This document shows positions 1-10,293 of a stretch of DNA of 50,972 bases, piece by piece. Position 1 is the stretch's first letter; each line of letters opens with the position of its first letter. Under the pieces are notes generated by a model. That model was not told the DNA's origin and made no database searches. It saw only the letters and a list, made by a program, of their open reading frames with translations. Position numbers and translations under genes: made by a program. Where the stretch lies: positions 1 to 50,972 of the forward strand of contig RQSC01001207.1 in NCBI GenBank assembly GCA_013416795.1, written 5' to 3'. Source of the DNA: Prasinococcaceae sp. CCMP 1430. Its lineage: Eukaryota; Prasinodermophyta; Palmophyllophyceae; Prasinococcales; Prasinococcaceae.

Positions 1-95
1 AGGGTTACAGCGTGTTTGGGGTTTAGGTTAGGGTTTGGGTGGGTTGGGGCGACGGCGGTACAGGCTGCCGGGCGTGCGGGCGCGCGCGTGCGCGC

Positions 96-126
<31 letters not shown>

Positions 127-486
127 GCAGCGGGGCACGGCGTGACGCCGTGCCACTCGGCTCGCTCCGAGCGCCCCGCCCGTTCGCATCACAATGGCGT
201 CCATGATGGCCCAGTCCGCGCGCTCCGCCGCCGCCGCTGCGTTCCCGTTCGGGGGCCGCGCCGGTGACGCGCAGTCGGGGAACCGGCGAGCCCCGCGAAC
301 CACGGTTCACTTGGTGTGAGTTCGTGCGTTCATCAGCGTTTAGGGTAGGGTCTATCCAAATCCGTTTTCAGGCCAGGTGTGGCAGCAGGAGCGTGTCGGG
401 GGCGGAAGGCGTCACCCTACGCGCGGGCGGCGGGTGGCGGGCGGCAGGCGGCGGGCGGAAGGCGGCCGGCGGTCCACTCGCTCGCG
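1..486. promoter_or_regulatory. 5' region of the EndoG gene, with telomere-like motifs and a GA microsatellite
   Basis: No gene is recognised here. The first 50 bases are G/T-rich and hold degenerate TTTAGGG-like units (TTAGGGTTT at 28-36). An uninterrupted GA dinucleotide run lies at 98-127. A second TTTAGGGTAGGG block at 338-350 lies about 140 bp upstream of the EndoG start codon. The motifs resemble plant telo-boxes and are probably promoter elements. A subtelomeric origin of the extreme left end cannot be excluded, because the window starts there. Confidence 0.4.
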
Positions 487-1855
487 ATGCGGCTTCACAT
501 CCCGTCGGCCCTCATCGGCGCGACGGCCGGCGGCGCGGCCGTGGTGTACGTCTCTGGCGGCCTGCGCCGCCCGGCGAGGCAGCGCAGGCGCGACGCCGAA
601 GGCGATGGCGCCGTGGTCGCCGCCGACAAGGGGCAGCAGACCGAGGGGGTGGAGGCCTTTGGCGCGATCGGGACGTTCGGCCTTCCGCGTGGTGAGCGCA
701 TCATCCAAGGTACGCTGCGAGCATGGCGCGTCCTGGGGCGTGCGATCCGCGCCGCAGCCGCGCGCGAGCAGTGCACGGCCGCTTGCACCGGCAGCGTCGC
801 GCATGCCTGGCGAGCGCACGCTGACGCTTGAGGGCGGCGCAGCGCCCGGCTTCATCTCGTGCGTCGATGGCCGATCGCGCACGCCAAAGTGGGTGGTCGA
901 GCGCCTCACGAGGGATTCGACACGCGGCGACGGCCATCGCAAGAATTCGCAGTGGGAGGAGGAAGCGGGCGCGCCGTCGCACCTACGCGCGCGACTTGAT
1001 GACTACCGGGGGTCGGGATACGACAGGGGCCACCTGGCGCCTGCGATGAACCACAAGGGCTCGCAGAAGGCGATGGACTCGACTTTCACGCTCGCAAACT
1101 GCGCGCCACAAGTGGGCGCGGGCTTCAACAGAGGTGCGGCGCGGCGCCCGCGCCCTGCCCGGCGCCCCGGCTGCGCCCCGCATCGGCCGCGCTGACATGC
1201 ACGCCTGCACCCATACGTGCCACCGCGCCTAGACTACTGGGCGAGGATCGAGTGGTTCGTGAGGGGCCTCGCCCATCGCGAGGGGACCCAAGCGGTGTAC
1301 GTGGCCACAGGTCCGCTGTACCTCCCCCAACCGACCGGCGACGGCCGCTGGCGCATGCAGCACGACATGCTCGGCAAGGCGCCGGCGCTCGTGTCCGTGC
1401 CCACCCACTTTTACAAGTGCGTGGTGGTGGAGGGCGAGGGCGGGCGCGGTGCGCCGACCTCGATCGGCGCATTCGTCATTCCCAACGCGCCCATCCCGCC
1501 CGGCGCGCCGCTCGAGGCGTTCGCTGTCCCCCTGAAGGAGCTCGAGGCCGCCGCGGGCATCAGCTTCTTCGACAAGGCCGGGCGGCCTCGCGCCGGCGAC
1601 GAGGAGAGGGTCATGCGTCGCGCACGCGCGGCGAGGGAACAGCTCACGGCCGGCGGGGGGCGCCAGCTCGCGCTCCCTCCACCAAACGAGTCGCTGCCAG
1701 AGCGTGCGTACAGGGAGGACGACGCGGCCAAGGGCAGCCGCGCGTTGCGCCACCTGTGCGAGCGGCCAGACGCCTGCGTGCTGCCGCGCGAGCGTTTCTG
1801 GGAGAACAGTGGTGGGAAGAAGAAGGAGCAGCGGACCCTGCCGCCTCGCCAATGA
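487..1855 (+). CDS. ENDOG: Endonuclease G-like mitochondrial DNA/RNA non-specific nuclease, three exons
   Basis: Model: exons 487-709, 795-1133 and 1233-1855 (394 aa), all GT-AG. A same-phase donor, GTGAGC at 692, is a better consensus and would drop six codons. The start gives a short hydrophobic N terminus followed by Arg-rich sequence, as expected for a mitochondrial targeting or anchor segment. Exon 2 carries the family signature GSGYDRGHLAPAMNH, with catalytic His in DRGH (1022-1033), then the conserved TLANCAPQ with the metal-binding Asn. Exon 3 continues DYWARIEWF, VYVATGPLY and VPTHFYK as in animal EndoG. The C terminus runs about 90 residues past the usual family end in low-complexity sequence. 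EndoG cuts nucleic acids in mitochondria and in cell death or recombination. It is convergent with the beta-adaptin gene, 83 bp away. Confidence 0.88.
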
Positions 1856-1938
1856 GCGGCTCGCGTCGTGTATGTAAGTTCTGGTTGCGTTATACAGGGC
1901 AATGGCGCCCGCGCCTACTGTAGCACGTCGCCTCGCGC

Positions 1939-4900
1939 TCAGGCGAGCAGCCGCTTGGCAGCGTCGTGCACGAAGGGGGCCAAGTCGGCCCGCTGGCTGC
2001 GCGCAACCACCTTGGCCGTCGGGTGGCCTGGCACGACGGTCACCTCCACCAGCACGTCCGCTCCAGGCGGCGGGGCCACCTTGGCGCTCATGTAGAAGAT
2101 CTCGGCGCCCGGCGCGGCGCCGGGGCGCTTGGCCACCAGGCCAAGGCCCGCGCCCTGCAGTTTGGCCAGCGCGTCCGCGGGTGCCACCGTCGCAGGCACC
2201 TCCGCGGCGTTGTCCGGCAGTGCGCGCCACTGCTCCAAGAAGGCATTTTGTTCGATCGGGCCGGCGCCTGCAACAGCAGCCGCCTCAAGGGGGATGGTAT
2301 CCGCGAAGTAGTACACACCCGTGTTGCACTTGACGGCCACCTGCAGCGCCTGCACGGCAGGTGCTGGCGTCACCTGACCCGTGAACCCCATCTGCAGGCG
2401 CGTGTTGGCTGACCCGCCGGGTGCCACGGCGGGCACCTGCAGCGCGGCGGCGGCGGCCAGCCCGAAGCTGTTCTTGTTGAACTGTATGGCGAAGCCGTCG
2501 AGCGTCGCCTGCGAGCGGTTCGTGAAACACAGGACGTACGCGGGGCCCGCCACAAGCCGCCCCGAGATCTCCAGCCCATTGCCCTTGCCTGCGTCGAGCA
2601 GCACCGGCATGCTCGGCGCCGCCGCTGTAGCAGCTGGCGCGCTCGCGCCGAAGAGGTCATCCAGCCCCCCGCCCGCCGCGGGCGCCGCGGGCGCGCCGCC
2701 TCCCATGCCCATGAGGTCGGCGAGGGGATCGACGGGCGCCGCAGGCGCAGCAGGTGCCGGCGCAGCGCCGCCACCCAGCCCCATAAGGTCGGCCAGCGGA
2801 TCCACCGGCTGCGCGGCCGCCGGCGCGACCTCGGTGGTCGCACCGAACGACGATGCATCCACGACCTCCGGCTCCTCCACCCCCAACTGGACCTTCTGGC
2901 GCGTGACGAAGGCCTCGGGCGGCTTGTGGTAGACCGACGCCAGCGTCGACATCTGGCCCAGCAGCAGGTCGAGCCAAGCGGGGTCGAGGTTGTTCGAATC
3001 GTCCGAGATGGTGGGCTTCTCCGCGAGCACGACGTCCTTGGCGGCCTCGGGGTCCGTCGACAGCAGGCGCCAGTAAATGTACGCGCGGTCGCGCAGGTCG
3101 GGGTTGTCTGTCTCCTGGGTGGCGTTCGAGAGCACCACCTGGATCATCTGCTGCGGCGCCTCGGTCGGGCGCTTGAGGAAGAGCTTCACCGTGGCGGTCA
3201 GCAGCTGCAGCTGCACGGCGGGCGGCTCCTCCGGGAAGCTCTCGAGGAATGCCTCCAGCAGCTCGTCGGCATTGTCGATGCGCTCGGCGTACTCGCCGAT
3301 GATCCAGATCATCGACGCCTTGGCCGCGGGCTCATCGAGCGTGTCCAGGTTGTCGCAGAGCGTGGCGATGATGCTCTCGTACTGGTTGGGGTACCTGCGG
3401 AAGATGTCCTTGATGACGACGATGGCCTCCTGCACCACATAGTTTACCTTGGTCTGGATGAGCTCCAGCAGCACGTTGATGCAGCGCTCGGCGGCGCGCT
3501 CCAGCGAGATGGCGCAGCGGCCGATGGCGCGCACGGACTTCCGCACGAAGTCCACGTCGACCTCCGTGGCGTACTCCTTGAACTCTTGCAGCACCTGGTC
3601 GATGTTGCGGTCGTTGGCAAGCTTCACCATGATCTCGAGCTTCTCGATTTTGCAGTAGATGGGGTCGTTGTACTTGCAGAAGAACACCTTGATCTCGTGG
3701 CTCAGGATGCCCGGCCTCCTCTGGACGATCAAGTTGATGTTGCGCAGCGCGACGTACTGGATCTCGGGCTCGGAGCTCAGCAGGGTCACAAGCGGCGGCG
3801 CCATCTTCTTCTGCAGGCTGCGCAGCATGTCCGGGCTGGTGATGACCTCCATTTGGCGCATGACGACCTTGACGGCGCTCAGCACCACCGCGCTGTTGGC
3901 GTGCTGCAGGCGCGGGGTCACGCGCTCGACGATCGACTCGGCGTCGCGCGCGTCGCGGGCCTTGTAGCTGGTGATGGCATCCAGGATGAAGACTTGGCCC
4001 CACTCAGTGCATTCATTGAGCGCGGCGAGCAGCTTGAAGAGGGTGTTCTGGTTGACCTGGAACACTGGGCGGCTCGAGGCATCTGAGATCTCCGTGAGCG
4101 CGGCGACTGCGTTGGCGACGACCATCGGGTTCGAGTCAGCCAGCATGTCGACTAGCGCATCGAGGAAGCCGCGCTCCTGCACGAGCTCCGCCGAGATGTC
4201 GAAGAGCTTGGCCACGCACACTGCCGCTGTCTTGCGCACGTAGGGATCCTCGTCGCGCAGGCAGCGCTGCAGCGGGTCGCACAGGTACTCAGTGATCTTG
4301 TCCACGCGGATGCAGCCCATCGTGCGCACGGCCAGCGCGCGAATGAGCGGGTTGGGATCCTGCGTGTCCTTGACGAACGTGTTCACCGCCATGATCGCGA
4401 GGTCCGGCTGCGTCTTGGCGTAGTTGATTAGGTAGAGGTACACGAGCTTCTTCAGCTCGAGGTTGTCCGTCTGCATGCAGTTGGTCACGTCGGGGAAGAG
4501 CATCGACACGTCCTTGCCGACCGTCATCGCTGCGATCACCTTCTTCACGGCGCTCTTCTGCACAGAGCCATCCTGGTGGTGGAGCTCGTCCTTGAGCTCG
4601 GCGATCTCGCCTGCGCGCGCGGTGCGGTCGCGGCGTCAGCGCAGGTGCTCGTAGCGCTCTCGGCGCGCGCGAAAACATGCGATGCGGTTTGCGAGCGCAG
4701 GGCTTCGCGCACGGGACATCACTCGCTCGCATGCTCGCGCGGAGTAGGCTCGCTTCGCCATGCCGCGCCGCGCAAAGGCGCCCGCGGCCCCCTGATGGGA
4801 TGTACCCCCCTGGCGCAACACCCGCGCCTGTCGCAGCAGAGGGCACGAAAAAGGGCGCGGAAACGCGCCCTACCCTGCTCCGGGCAGGCGCAGGCCGTGC

Positions 4901-5011
4901 GCGGCGCCTGCAGGGCCAGCGGCGCCGGCGGCCAGCGGCACGGCTCGGCGCGGCGGCGCGGTCCTCACCCTTCTTGGTGGTGGAGAAGTACTTCTCCATG
5001 ATCGCCGCCAT
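1939..5011 (-). CDS. AP1/2B: AP-1/AP-2 adaptor complex subunit beta (beta-adaptin), two exons
   Basis: Model: a 43-nt first exon 5011-4969 ([15 protein letters not shown]) joined to 4610-1939, giving 904 aa, the usual beta-adaptin length. The junction restores the conserved [16 protein letters not shown]. Residues ~15-580 are the armadillo/HEAT trunk that packs with the other adaptor subunits. Residues ~585-690 are an Ala/Pro/Gly-rich hinge with two near-identical DPLADLMG(L/M)GGG blocks and GGLDDLFG. The remainder is the two-part appendage (ear) that recruits accessory proteins. The protein links cargo and clathrin at the trans-Golgi/endosome or plasma membrane. Plants and many algae share one beta subunit between AP-1 and AP-2, so the two cannot be separated here. 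I saw no standard clathrin box in the hinge. The 358-bp intron is very GC-rich. Confidence 0.93.
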
Positions 5012-5459
5012 GGCGCGGCCGCAGCGCGCTCGCGGCGCCCGCGCGGCGCTTTTTTTTTGGGGGGGGGGGGGAGCACACCGCGCGCGCGCGCTGTGGCACA
5101 CGCCACGCTGCTGGCTGGTGCCGCAGCAGCGCCGCGCGCGACGCGTCTCCCCCATCTGTCCTTAGGCCAGTGCGAAGATTCCCTCGTTCTTCCTGTTCGC
5201 TTCCCTCCTCTTTACCTGCAAAACGACTGCGGAGCCGCGTCCGCGCCCGCCGCGCGCGCTGGGGCCCCGAGCCAGGAGCATCATCCAGAGTCCGGCGGCG
5301 ACCGCGAGGGGCGCGACGCAGATGAATGTCGGTAACCCCCATTTTCGTACCGGTGTTTCCCCCAGCGGACNCCCCCTCCCCCCATCACCAATAACAAACA
5401 CACATTCGTAGCGCGACGGCGCCGCGAGCCTGCGGCGAGCACGCGGGGGCGCGGGCGAC
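5012..5459. promoter_or_regulatory. Divergent promoter region between beta-adaptin and the SLC37-like gene
   Basis: This 448-bp interval separates two oppositely directed start codons. It contains a T9-G13 homopolymer junction at 5050-5071 (C13-A9 on the beta-adaptin strand), close upstream of the beta-adaptin ATG, and one ambiguous base at 5371. No further gene is seen. Confidence 0.4.
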
Positions 5460-6896
5460 ATGGCGAGGGCGGCGGGAGGCGGCGGCAAGCTGGCGCTCAT
5501 GAGCCGGCAGCAGGCGGTCGTGTTCGTGGTGACGTGGCTATCGTACGTCTTCGTGTACGTGGCGCGCAAGCCCGTGTCCATCGTGAAATCGAGCCTGACG
5601 AGCGAGCTCGGCCTGAGCGCGTCGCAGCTTGGCAACGTGGACACGGCGTTCCTGCTCACGTACACAGCGGGATCGTTCCTCGGCGGCAGGCTCGGTGACC
5701 TCCTGGGCGAGAGGACCATCATCGCATCATCGCTGGCGGTCAACGCCGCAGGCTGCGCAGCTTTTGCGATGGCGCAGGACTACGCGTCAGCGCTTATCAC
5801 ATGGGGGCTGTGCGGGCTCGCGCAGGGTTGCGTGTACCCGTGCTGCCTGAAAGCGCTGGGCACGGCATTCAGTCCGGCAGTGATGGGGCAGGTCACGGGA
5901 CTTTGGTGCACGGCGCACTACACGGGCGGCATTGGGGGAAACATCGGTGGGGCGTGGCTGATGCAATTCCACGGCTGGCGAGCTGCCTTTGCCACGCCGG
6001 CGGCGCTGCTCGCCACGATGGCGGTGGGCGCGGCGCTCTTGCTGCCCGCGCACCCCGGGGGCGGCGCGGGAGGGGCAGGCAAGGGGGCTCCGCAGAAACA
6101 GACGGAGATGGCGCATGTGGGTAGCGTGGGATCGGCGGTGAGCGACCAGAGATTTAAGCGCCTGGGCAATGGCTCCGACCACGGCGGCGTGCCGGTCGCA
6201 GCGGCGCCGCAGCCGCCCATTTCGCGCCTCCTTTGCCTCCCAGGCCTCGCGCACATCAGCGGAGCATACTTCTTCATCAAACTCGTGCGTTACTCGTGCA
6301 TGTTCTGGCTGCCGTTCTTCCTGTCCCACGCGATGGGACTCGGTGAGGCGGCTGCGGGGTACATGGCCACGGCGTTCGATGCCGGTGGGCTGCTGGGCAC
6401 GTTCTCCGCGGGTTGGGCGAGCGACAAGATCATGCAGGGGAGGCGCGCATCGACAGCGCTGCCGCTGGCCCTGGCCACGGCCGCGGCTTTTGCCGTGTAC
6501 AACTGGGCGTTTTCCTCGACTACGCTGCTGGTAGACGTGCCAGTGCTCAATATGCTGCTTATCGGCGTCTTCGGTGCGTGCATCGCAGGGCCGGATTTCC
6601 TACTGGCGGGACCTGCCGCACAGGAGCTCGCGCGCAACGGCGGCTTGCCGCAGTGCACCGCGACCGTCGCGGGCATGGTGGACGGCTTCGGCTCCTTCGG
6701 CGCGGTCATGCAGGGCGCCGTGACAAGCTACACCACGCAGGTGTACGGCTGGAGCGCGCTGTACACGCTCTTCAGCGTCATGCTCGTGAGCACGGCGGGA
6801 TTGCTCGCACAGCCGGCCGCGAGGGAGTCGCGCTTGCTCAGGCACAAGATCGACGGCGACAGCAGGAGGGGGCACGAGGCGGCCTTGCCACGGTAG
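5460..6896 (+). CDS. MFS sugar-phosphate/phosphate antiporter, SLC37 / glycerol-3-phosphate permease type
   Basis: Single exon, 478 aa, about twelve hydrophobic segments. The N terminus runs SRQQAVVFVVTWLSYVFVYV then ARKPVSIVKSSL, the start of the SLC37/G3P-permease family. The loop between helices 2 and 3 has GGRLGDLLGER, matching the MFS G-x-L-x-D-R/K signature. A hydrophilic Gly/Ala-rich loop (residues ~198-245) separates the two six-helix halves. The family exchanges glucose-6-phosphate or glycerol-3-phosphate for phosphate in the ER or other membranes. The substrate cannot be read from sequence. The start ATG follows about 80 bp of GC-rich leader and no other in-frame ATG is better placed. 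Convergent with the next gene. Confidence 0.85.
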   Translation: MARAAGGGGKLALMSRQQAVVFVVTWLSYVFVYVARKPVSIVKSSLTSELGLSASQLGNVDTAFLLTYTAGSFLGGRLGDLLGERTIIASSLAVNAAGCAAFAMAQDYASALITWGLCGLAQGCVYPCCLKALGTAFSPAVMGQVTGLWCTAHYTGGIGGNIGGAWLMQFHGWRAAFATPAALLATMAVGAALLLPAHPGGGAGGAGKGAPQKQTEMAHVGSVGSAVSDQRFKRLGNGSDHGGVPVAAAPQPPISRLLCLPGLAHISGAYFFIKLVRYSCMFWLPFFLSHAMGLGEAAAGYMATAFDAGGLLGTFSAGWASDKIMQGRRASTALPLALATAAAFAVYNWAFSSTTLLVDVPVLNMLLIGVFGACIAGPDFLLAGPAAQELARNGGLPQCTATVAGMVDGFGSFGAVMQGAVTSYTTQVYGWSALYTLFSVMLVSTAGLLAQPAARESRLLRHKIDGDSRRGHEAALPR

Positions 6897-7130
6897 TCTC
6901 GCTGTCCTATATTGTACGGTAATATTCTAATGGCGCACCTGGCAGGGTGCATGCAGACGGGATGTGATACGGGTAGAGCGGGGAAGAGAGGCGCGCCGTT
7001 GGGTGGGCGGAGGGGGGAGGAGGGGAAGAGCTATGCTATACATTGTACACTTGGTCCTACCAATGGCGTGCGCGCTCGCTAGGCACCGGCGCGAGTGCCG
7101 CCGGCGTGCAGTGCTCGCGACAGCTGGTCA

Positions 7131-8615
7131 TCAGATGCCCTTGCGCTTTGCTGAGCGACTCGTCCACAGCCAGACCGAGCTGGCCACCAGGAACAGCGAT
7201 GAGATCGCCGGCACGGTGATGCGCCAGTTGTGTAAGTTGTCCTGGATGAGGCCGACCAACGGCGGGCTAGGCACGTCGCCGAAGACGTGCACGCACACCG
7301 TGCTGACGCTCATTGCCAAGCTTTGCATCGTGGGCTTGACGCCGTCACCCTGCACAACCCAGATGGTGGCGCTGTTGATGGGGCCGGTGGCCGAGAAGAC
7401 CATCATCGAGCCAACGCCAAAGACCACGAAGAACCCCACCTTCTGCGCCACGTCAAAGGCAAATGCTGCCATGCAGATGACCCCGCCGACAGCAGAGACC
7501 AGCGCGCAGAACCTAGCGGCGTTGGCCACGGTGCCTCCCCCTGGCATTGAGTCCAGCAAGAACCCGCCAAGAATCGTGCCCACCAAGCTCGTGCCCGCGA
7601 TGAGGGCGGCGAAGACCAGGTCCGCGTTCGGGACGTCGTAGGCCTCCTTGCCTGCCTTCGGCCCCCAGAAGGCGTACGCGCCTACCACCTGCGAATAAAT
7701 GCTATAGCCGCACGTAATGCCGGTGTACTGCGCGTTGGACAGCAAGTCCTTCAAGTCGCCGAAGAAGCCGCTGAGCGCGTCGCCCAACTTGCCGGAGAAA
7801 GCGCGCGGTCTCCTGCCATCGCCGCGCGGGCCCCCGGCTCCAGTGGCTGCCTGGACGTCTACGTCCGACAGCGCAGTGGGGTCCAGCAGCACGGACTCCT
7901 CCGTCGGCAGCCCCACCTCGTCCGCCTGTTGCGGGCGCAAGTTCGCGTGGGCGAGCGCCATGACTTTCTTGCCAATGCCTCGCGTGCCCTGGACGAGGCA
8001 CACGACGGCGATCGGGGCCATGATGACCGCTTCCAGCAGGAGCGCCCAGCGCCAAGTCAGGCCACACGCCCCCGTCACGATGCCACCATACGCGTAGCCG
8101 AGCGCAACGCCCACGGGTATCGTCGCGTAGAACACCGCGAGCCACGACGAACGGCTCCCGGGCGGCGCGACGGCATCGATGAAAGGGGCGGCAAGGCAGA
8201 CGAAGCTCGCCTCCCCGACGCCCACCATCGCGCGTGCCGCCACGAGCGACTTGTACCCCACCGAGGTTGCGCACAAGACGAGCGCGCCGCACCAGATCAA
8301 GAGGCCGACGAACATGCACAAGAACCCATCATAGTACTTGGTGGCCTCAGCGAAGACGGGCGCAGCCGCCACGAGGCCGAACATGAACGCGCTCGCCAGG
8401 ATGCCGTCCTCGAAGTCGCTTAGCCCGAAGTCCTTCTGAATGCCGTCGCTGTTGACACCATTGGATGCGATTGCGCCGCGGTCCATGTAGGTCACCAGGC
8501 CCGCGAGCACGAACAGCGCCAGCAGGAAGCGTGGGGCCATCGGCGGCGGCCGCCGCGCCTCGCCGACTGCCTCTGCGCCCGCGCCCCCCACGCGCGCAGG
8601 CGCTTCCGCGCCCAT
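7131..8615 (-). CDS. SPNS: Spinster-like MFS transporter
   Basis: Single exon, 494 aa from the ATG at 8615. The open frame runs further upstream, but only through (AAC)n/C-rich sequence that looks like leader. Features: LVTYMDRGAIASNGV in the first helix, ARAMVGVGEASFVCLAAPF in the fourth and GDVPSPPLVGLIQD near the C terminus, all hallmarks of plant/animal spinster proteins. A hydrophilic insert of about 75 residues (VMALAHANLRPQQ onward) lies between helices 6 and 7. Animal spinsters export sphingosine-1-phosphate or lysolipids from lysosomes or cells; the algal substrate is unknown. The C terminus ends in a basic SAKRKGI tail. Confidence 0.87.
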   Translation of the reverse strand: MGAEAPARVGGAGAEAVGEARRPPPMAPRFLLALFVLAGLVTYMDRGAIASNGVNSDGIQKDFGLSDFEDGILASAFMFGLVAAAPVFAEATKYYDGFLCMFVGLLIWCGALVLCATSVGYKSLVAARAMVGVGEASFVCLAAPFIDAVAPPGSRSSWLAVFYATIPVGVALGYAYGGIVTGACGLTWRWALLLEAVIMAPIAVVCLVQGTRGIGKKVMALAHANLRPQQADEVGLPTEESVLLDPTALSDVDVQAATGAGGPRGDGRRPRAFSGKLGDALSGFFGDLKDLLSNAQYTGITCGYSIYSQVVGAYAFWGPKAGKEAYDVPNADLVFAALIAGTSLVGTILGGFLLDSMPGGGTVANAARFCALVSAVGGVICMAAFAFDVAQKVGFFVVFGVGSMMVFSATGPINSATIWVVQGDGVKPTMQSLAMSVSTVCVHVFGDVPSPPLVGLIQDNLHNWRITVPAISSLFLVASSVWLWTSRSAKRKGI

Positions 8616-8985
8616 GTCGTCCGTGCGGGCCGGAGTGGTGGCGATGGTGGTGCGTGTGTGTGTTTGTTGTTGTTGTTGTTGGGGGGGGGAGAAGCCGCTC
8701 TGCAGCAGATGCGCCCCGCACTCGCTGTGGCGCCACGCCACGCTCTCGCGCATACGCATGCTCTCTTGCGCCTTTGGCCCTCGGCCCCAAGGTTCAAAAT
8801 CAATATTAGGGTAGACGGAGGGTTTGCGCCCCCCCGTACGTAGAGTTTCGTGTAGTCGCATCGGGCGCGTGCACTGAGGGCCGGACGCGCACGTCGGCAC
8901 TCGTGCGTGCGCGGGTGACGCCGTATGCATATCTGACTATGTTACAGTACTGTACCACTGTACAACAAGGGCATGGTTGTGGGCC
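8616..8985. promoter_or_regulatory. Region between the spinster-like 5' end and the BASS-type 3' end
   Basis: Holds a (GTT)n run followed by a G9 run (about 8663-8689) just upstream of the spinster start, read as C9 and AAC repeats on the coding strand. A telo-box, TTAGGGT at 8806-8812, lies about 190 bp upstream of the start. The AT-richer patch around 8935-8972, with repeated GTAC (ACAGTACTGTACCACTGTAC), abuts the end of the BASS-type gene and is probably its 3' end signal. No gene seen. Confidence 0.35.
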
Positions 8986-10293
8986 TCACGCGCTGGGCGG
9001 CGCGGCGGCCGCTGCATCCGCGAGTTCGAGCGTGACATCATCGCTGTCACCTGCGGCACGCTTCGCCTCCAACTCCTCCGCCTTCCGCTTCGCCTCCTCT
9101 CTGTCGGTGGCCGCCGCCCACCGCTCAGCCAAGAACGAGTCCATCACGACTTGCGTAAGGTGAGCCACGATGCAGGGGATGGCCATGAGGCCCGATGCAT
9201 CCACTGTATTGCCCTCGGCATCCACGCTGGTCAGCTCGTCCGCGATGAATGCAATGACGGTGATGGCCACCGGCAGCGTCTTCTCCGTGGAGAGCAGGAA
9301 CACCGCCTTGCGCTCTGGCGTAGGAATGGGTACCAGCGCCACCGCAGGCGCCACCACGGCCATGTAGCCAACGTGCAGCCCCACGCCTGCCGCCAGTATG
9401 GCCAGGAGCTGGCTCACGGTCACCGCGCGCAGCTGCTCGTTGGCCACCGACACGCGCATGAGTGGAACGAGGATGAGGAAGGTCGAGCTCAGCAGGGACA
9501 GCCGGCGTTTGTAAGGCCCGTCTACGCGCGACTGCACGGCGGGCGCGAGCTCGCGCACACCCTTGCCCACCGCCAGCGGCAGCAGGATGGACAGCGCGAG
9601 CTTGTACAGCAACGGGAGCGGGTCTATGGACACCATGCCCGCCGTTGAACCCAGCAGCGCCGAGAGCATGAAGGGCACTGTGATGACGCCCAGCAGGTTG
9701 GTAGTCACCGTGAGCAAGAGTGCGAGCGCGAAGTTGCCCTTGGCCTGCCTCGTGAGCAGCACGCCCGAGCTGAGCGTTGTCGGCATGCACGCGAACACAG
9801 CGAGCCCGAGCATGAACTCGCGTGGCTCCAGCGGCAGCTCGAGCACGACGAGCGCGGCGAGCGGCGTGATGCCCAGAATAAACACGACCCCCAGCAGCAT
9901 GCCGCGCCACTCGGACACCGCGTGTCGGATGTCAGCCGTCTTGAGCCCGAGGCCACTAATGAAGAAGATGGCGCCGATGCAGATCTGGCCCACAAAGCCC
10001 GGCGAAGCGAGCGCCTTGCCGGGCTGCGGCACGAAGGCGCTGAAGATGATAGCCGTCACCAGGCCGAGCGGAAGGTAGTGCCGAAGGCCGAACGATGCCG
10101 CGCGGCTCAGCATCGATGGCGGCGGCGACGAGTCGGGCGCTGGCGTCTGCGCCGACGCAGGCGGCGGCTGACAGAGCTCGGACTCCTGCGGGCAAGGCTC
10201 GGACGGCGCGGCCAGCGGCACCGTCTCGCTCGGCTCGGCGCTCCCTGCCGCCTCATTGTCCTCCCAACGACGCGCCTCTCCTTCCCGACCCAT
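8986..10293 (-). CDS. BASS4: Bile acid:sodium symporter family protein, BASS4/SLC10A7 type
   Basis: 435 aa from the first in-frame ATG (10293). The frame stays open to 10416, but from a TTG in C-rich sequence. About ten transmembrane segments begin with LRHYLPLGLVTAIIFSAF. Conserved blocks include FFISGLGLKTADI, VFACMPTTLSSGVLLT (the family's P-T-T-L-S-S-G signature), ANEQLRAVTV and FLLSTEKTLPVAITVI. This is the SLC10A7/Rch1 branch; plant BASS4 members are plastid envelope proteins and animal and yeast members affect calcium handling. The first ~70 residues are Glu/Pro/Ser-rich and could include a targeting region, though not an obvious one. A charged Glu/Lys/Arg tail of about 45 residues follows the last helix. 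Divergent from the mitochondrial carrier gene. Confidence 0.86.
   Translation of the reverse strand: MGREGEARRWEDNEAAGSAEPSETVPLAAPSEPCPQESELCQPPPASAQTPAPDSSPPPSMLSRAASFGLRHYLPLGLVTAIIFSAFVPQPGKALASPGFVGQICIGAIFFISGLGLKTADIRHAVSEWRGMLLGVVFILGITPLAALVVLELPLEPREFMLGLAVFACMPTTLSSGVLLTRQAKGNFALALLLTVTTNLLGVITVPFMLSALLGSTAGMVSIDPLPLLYKLALSILLPLAVGKGVRELAPAVQSRVDGPYKRRLSLLSSTFLILVPLMRVSVANEQLRAVTVSQLLAILAAGVGLHVGYMAVVAPAVALVPIPTPERKAVFLLSTEKTLPVAITVIAFIADELTSVDAEGNTVDASGLMAIPCIVAHLTQVVMDSFLAERWAAATDREEAKRKAEELEAKRAAGDSDDVTLELADAAAAAPPSA

Noticed and set aside
98-127. GA microsatellite as a possible GAGA-type regulatory site
   Set aside because: Possible, but a single simple repeat without conservation data does not support a regulatory claim.
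2926-4086. 386-residue open frame on + strand
   Set aside because: Exact antisense shadow of the beta-adaptin trunk; a product of GC-rich codon use, with low-complexity Leu/Val/His composition and no domain.
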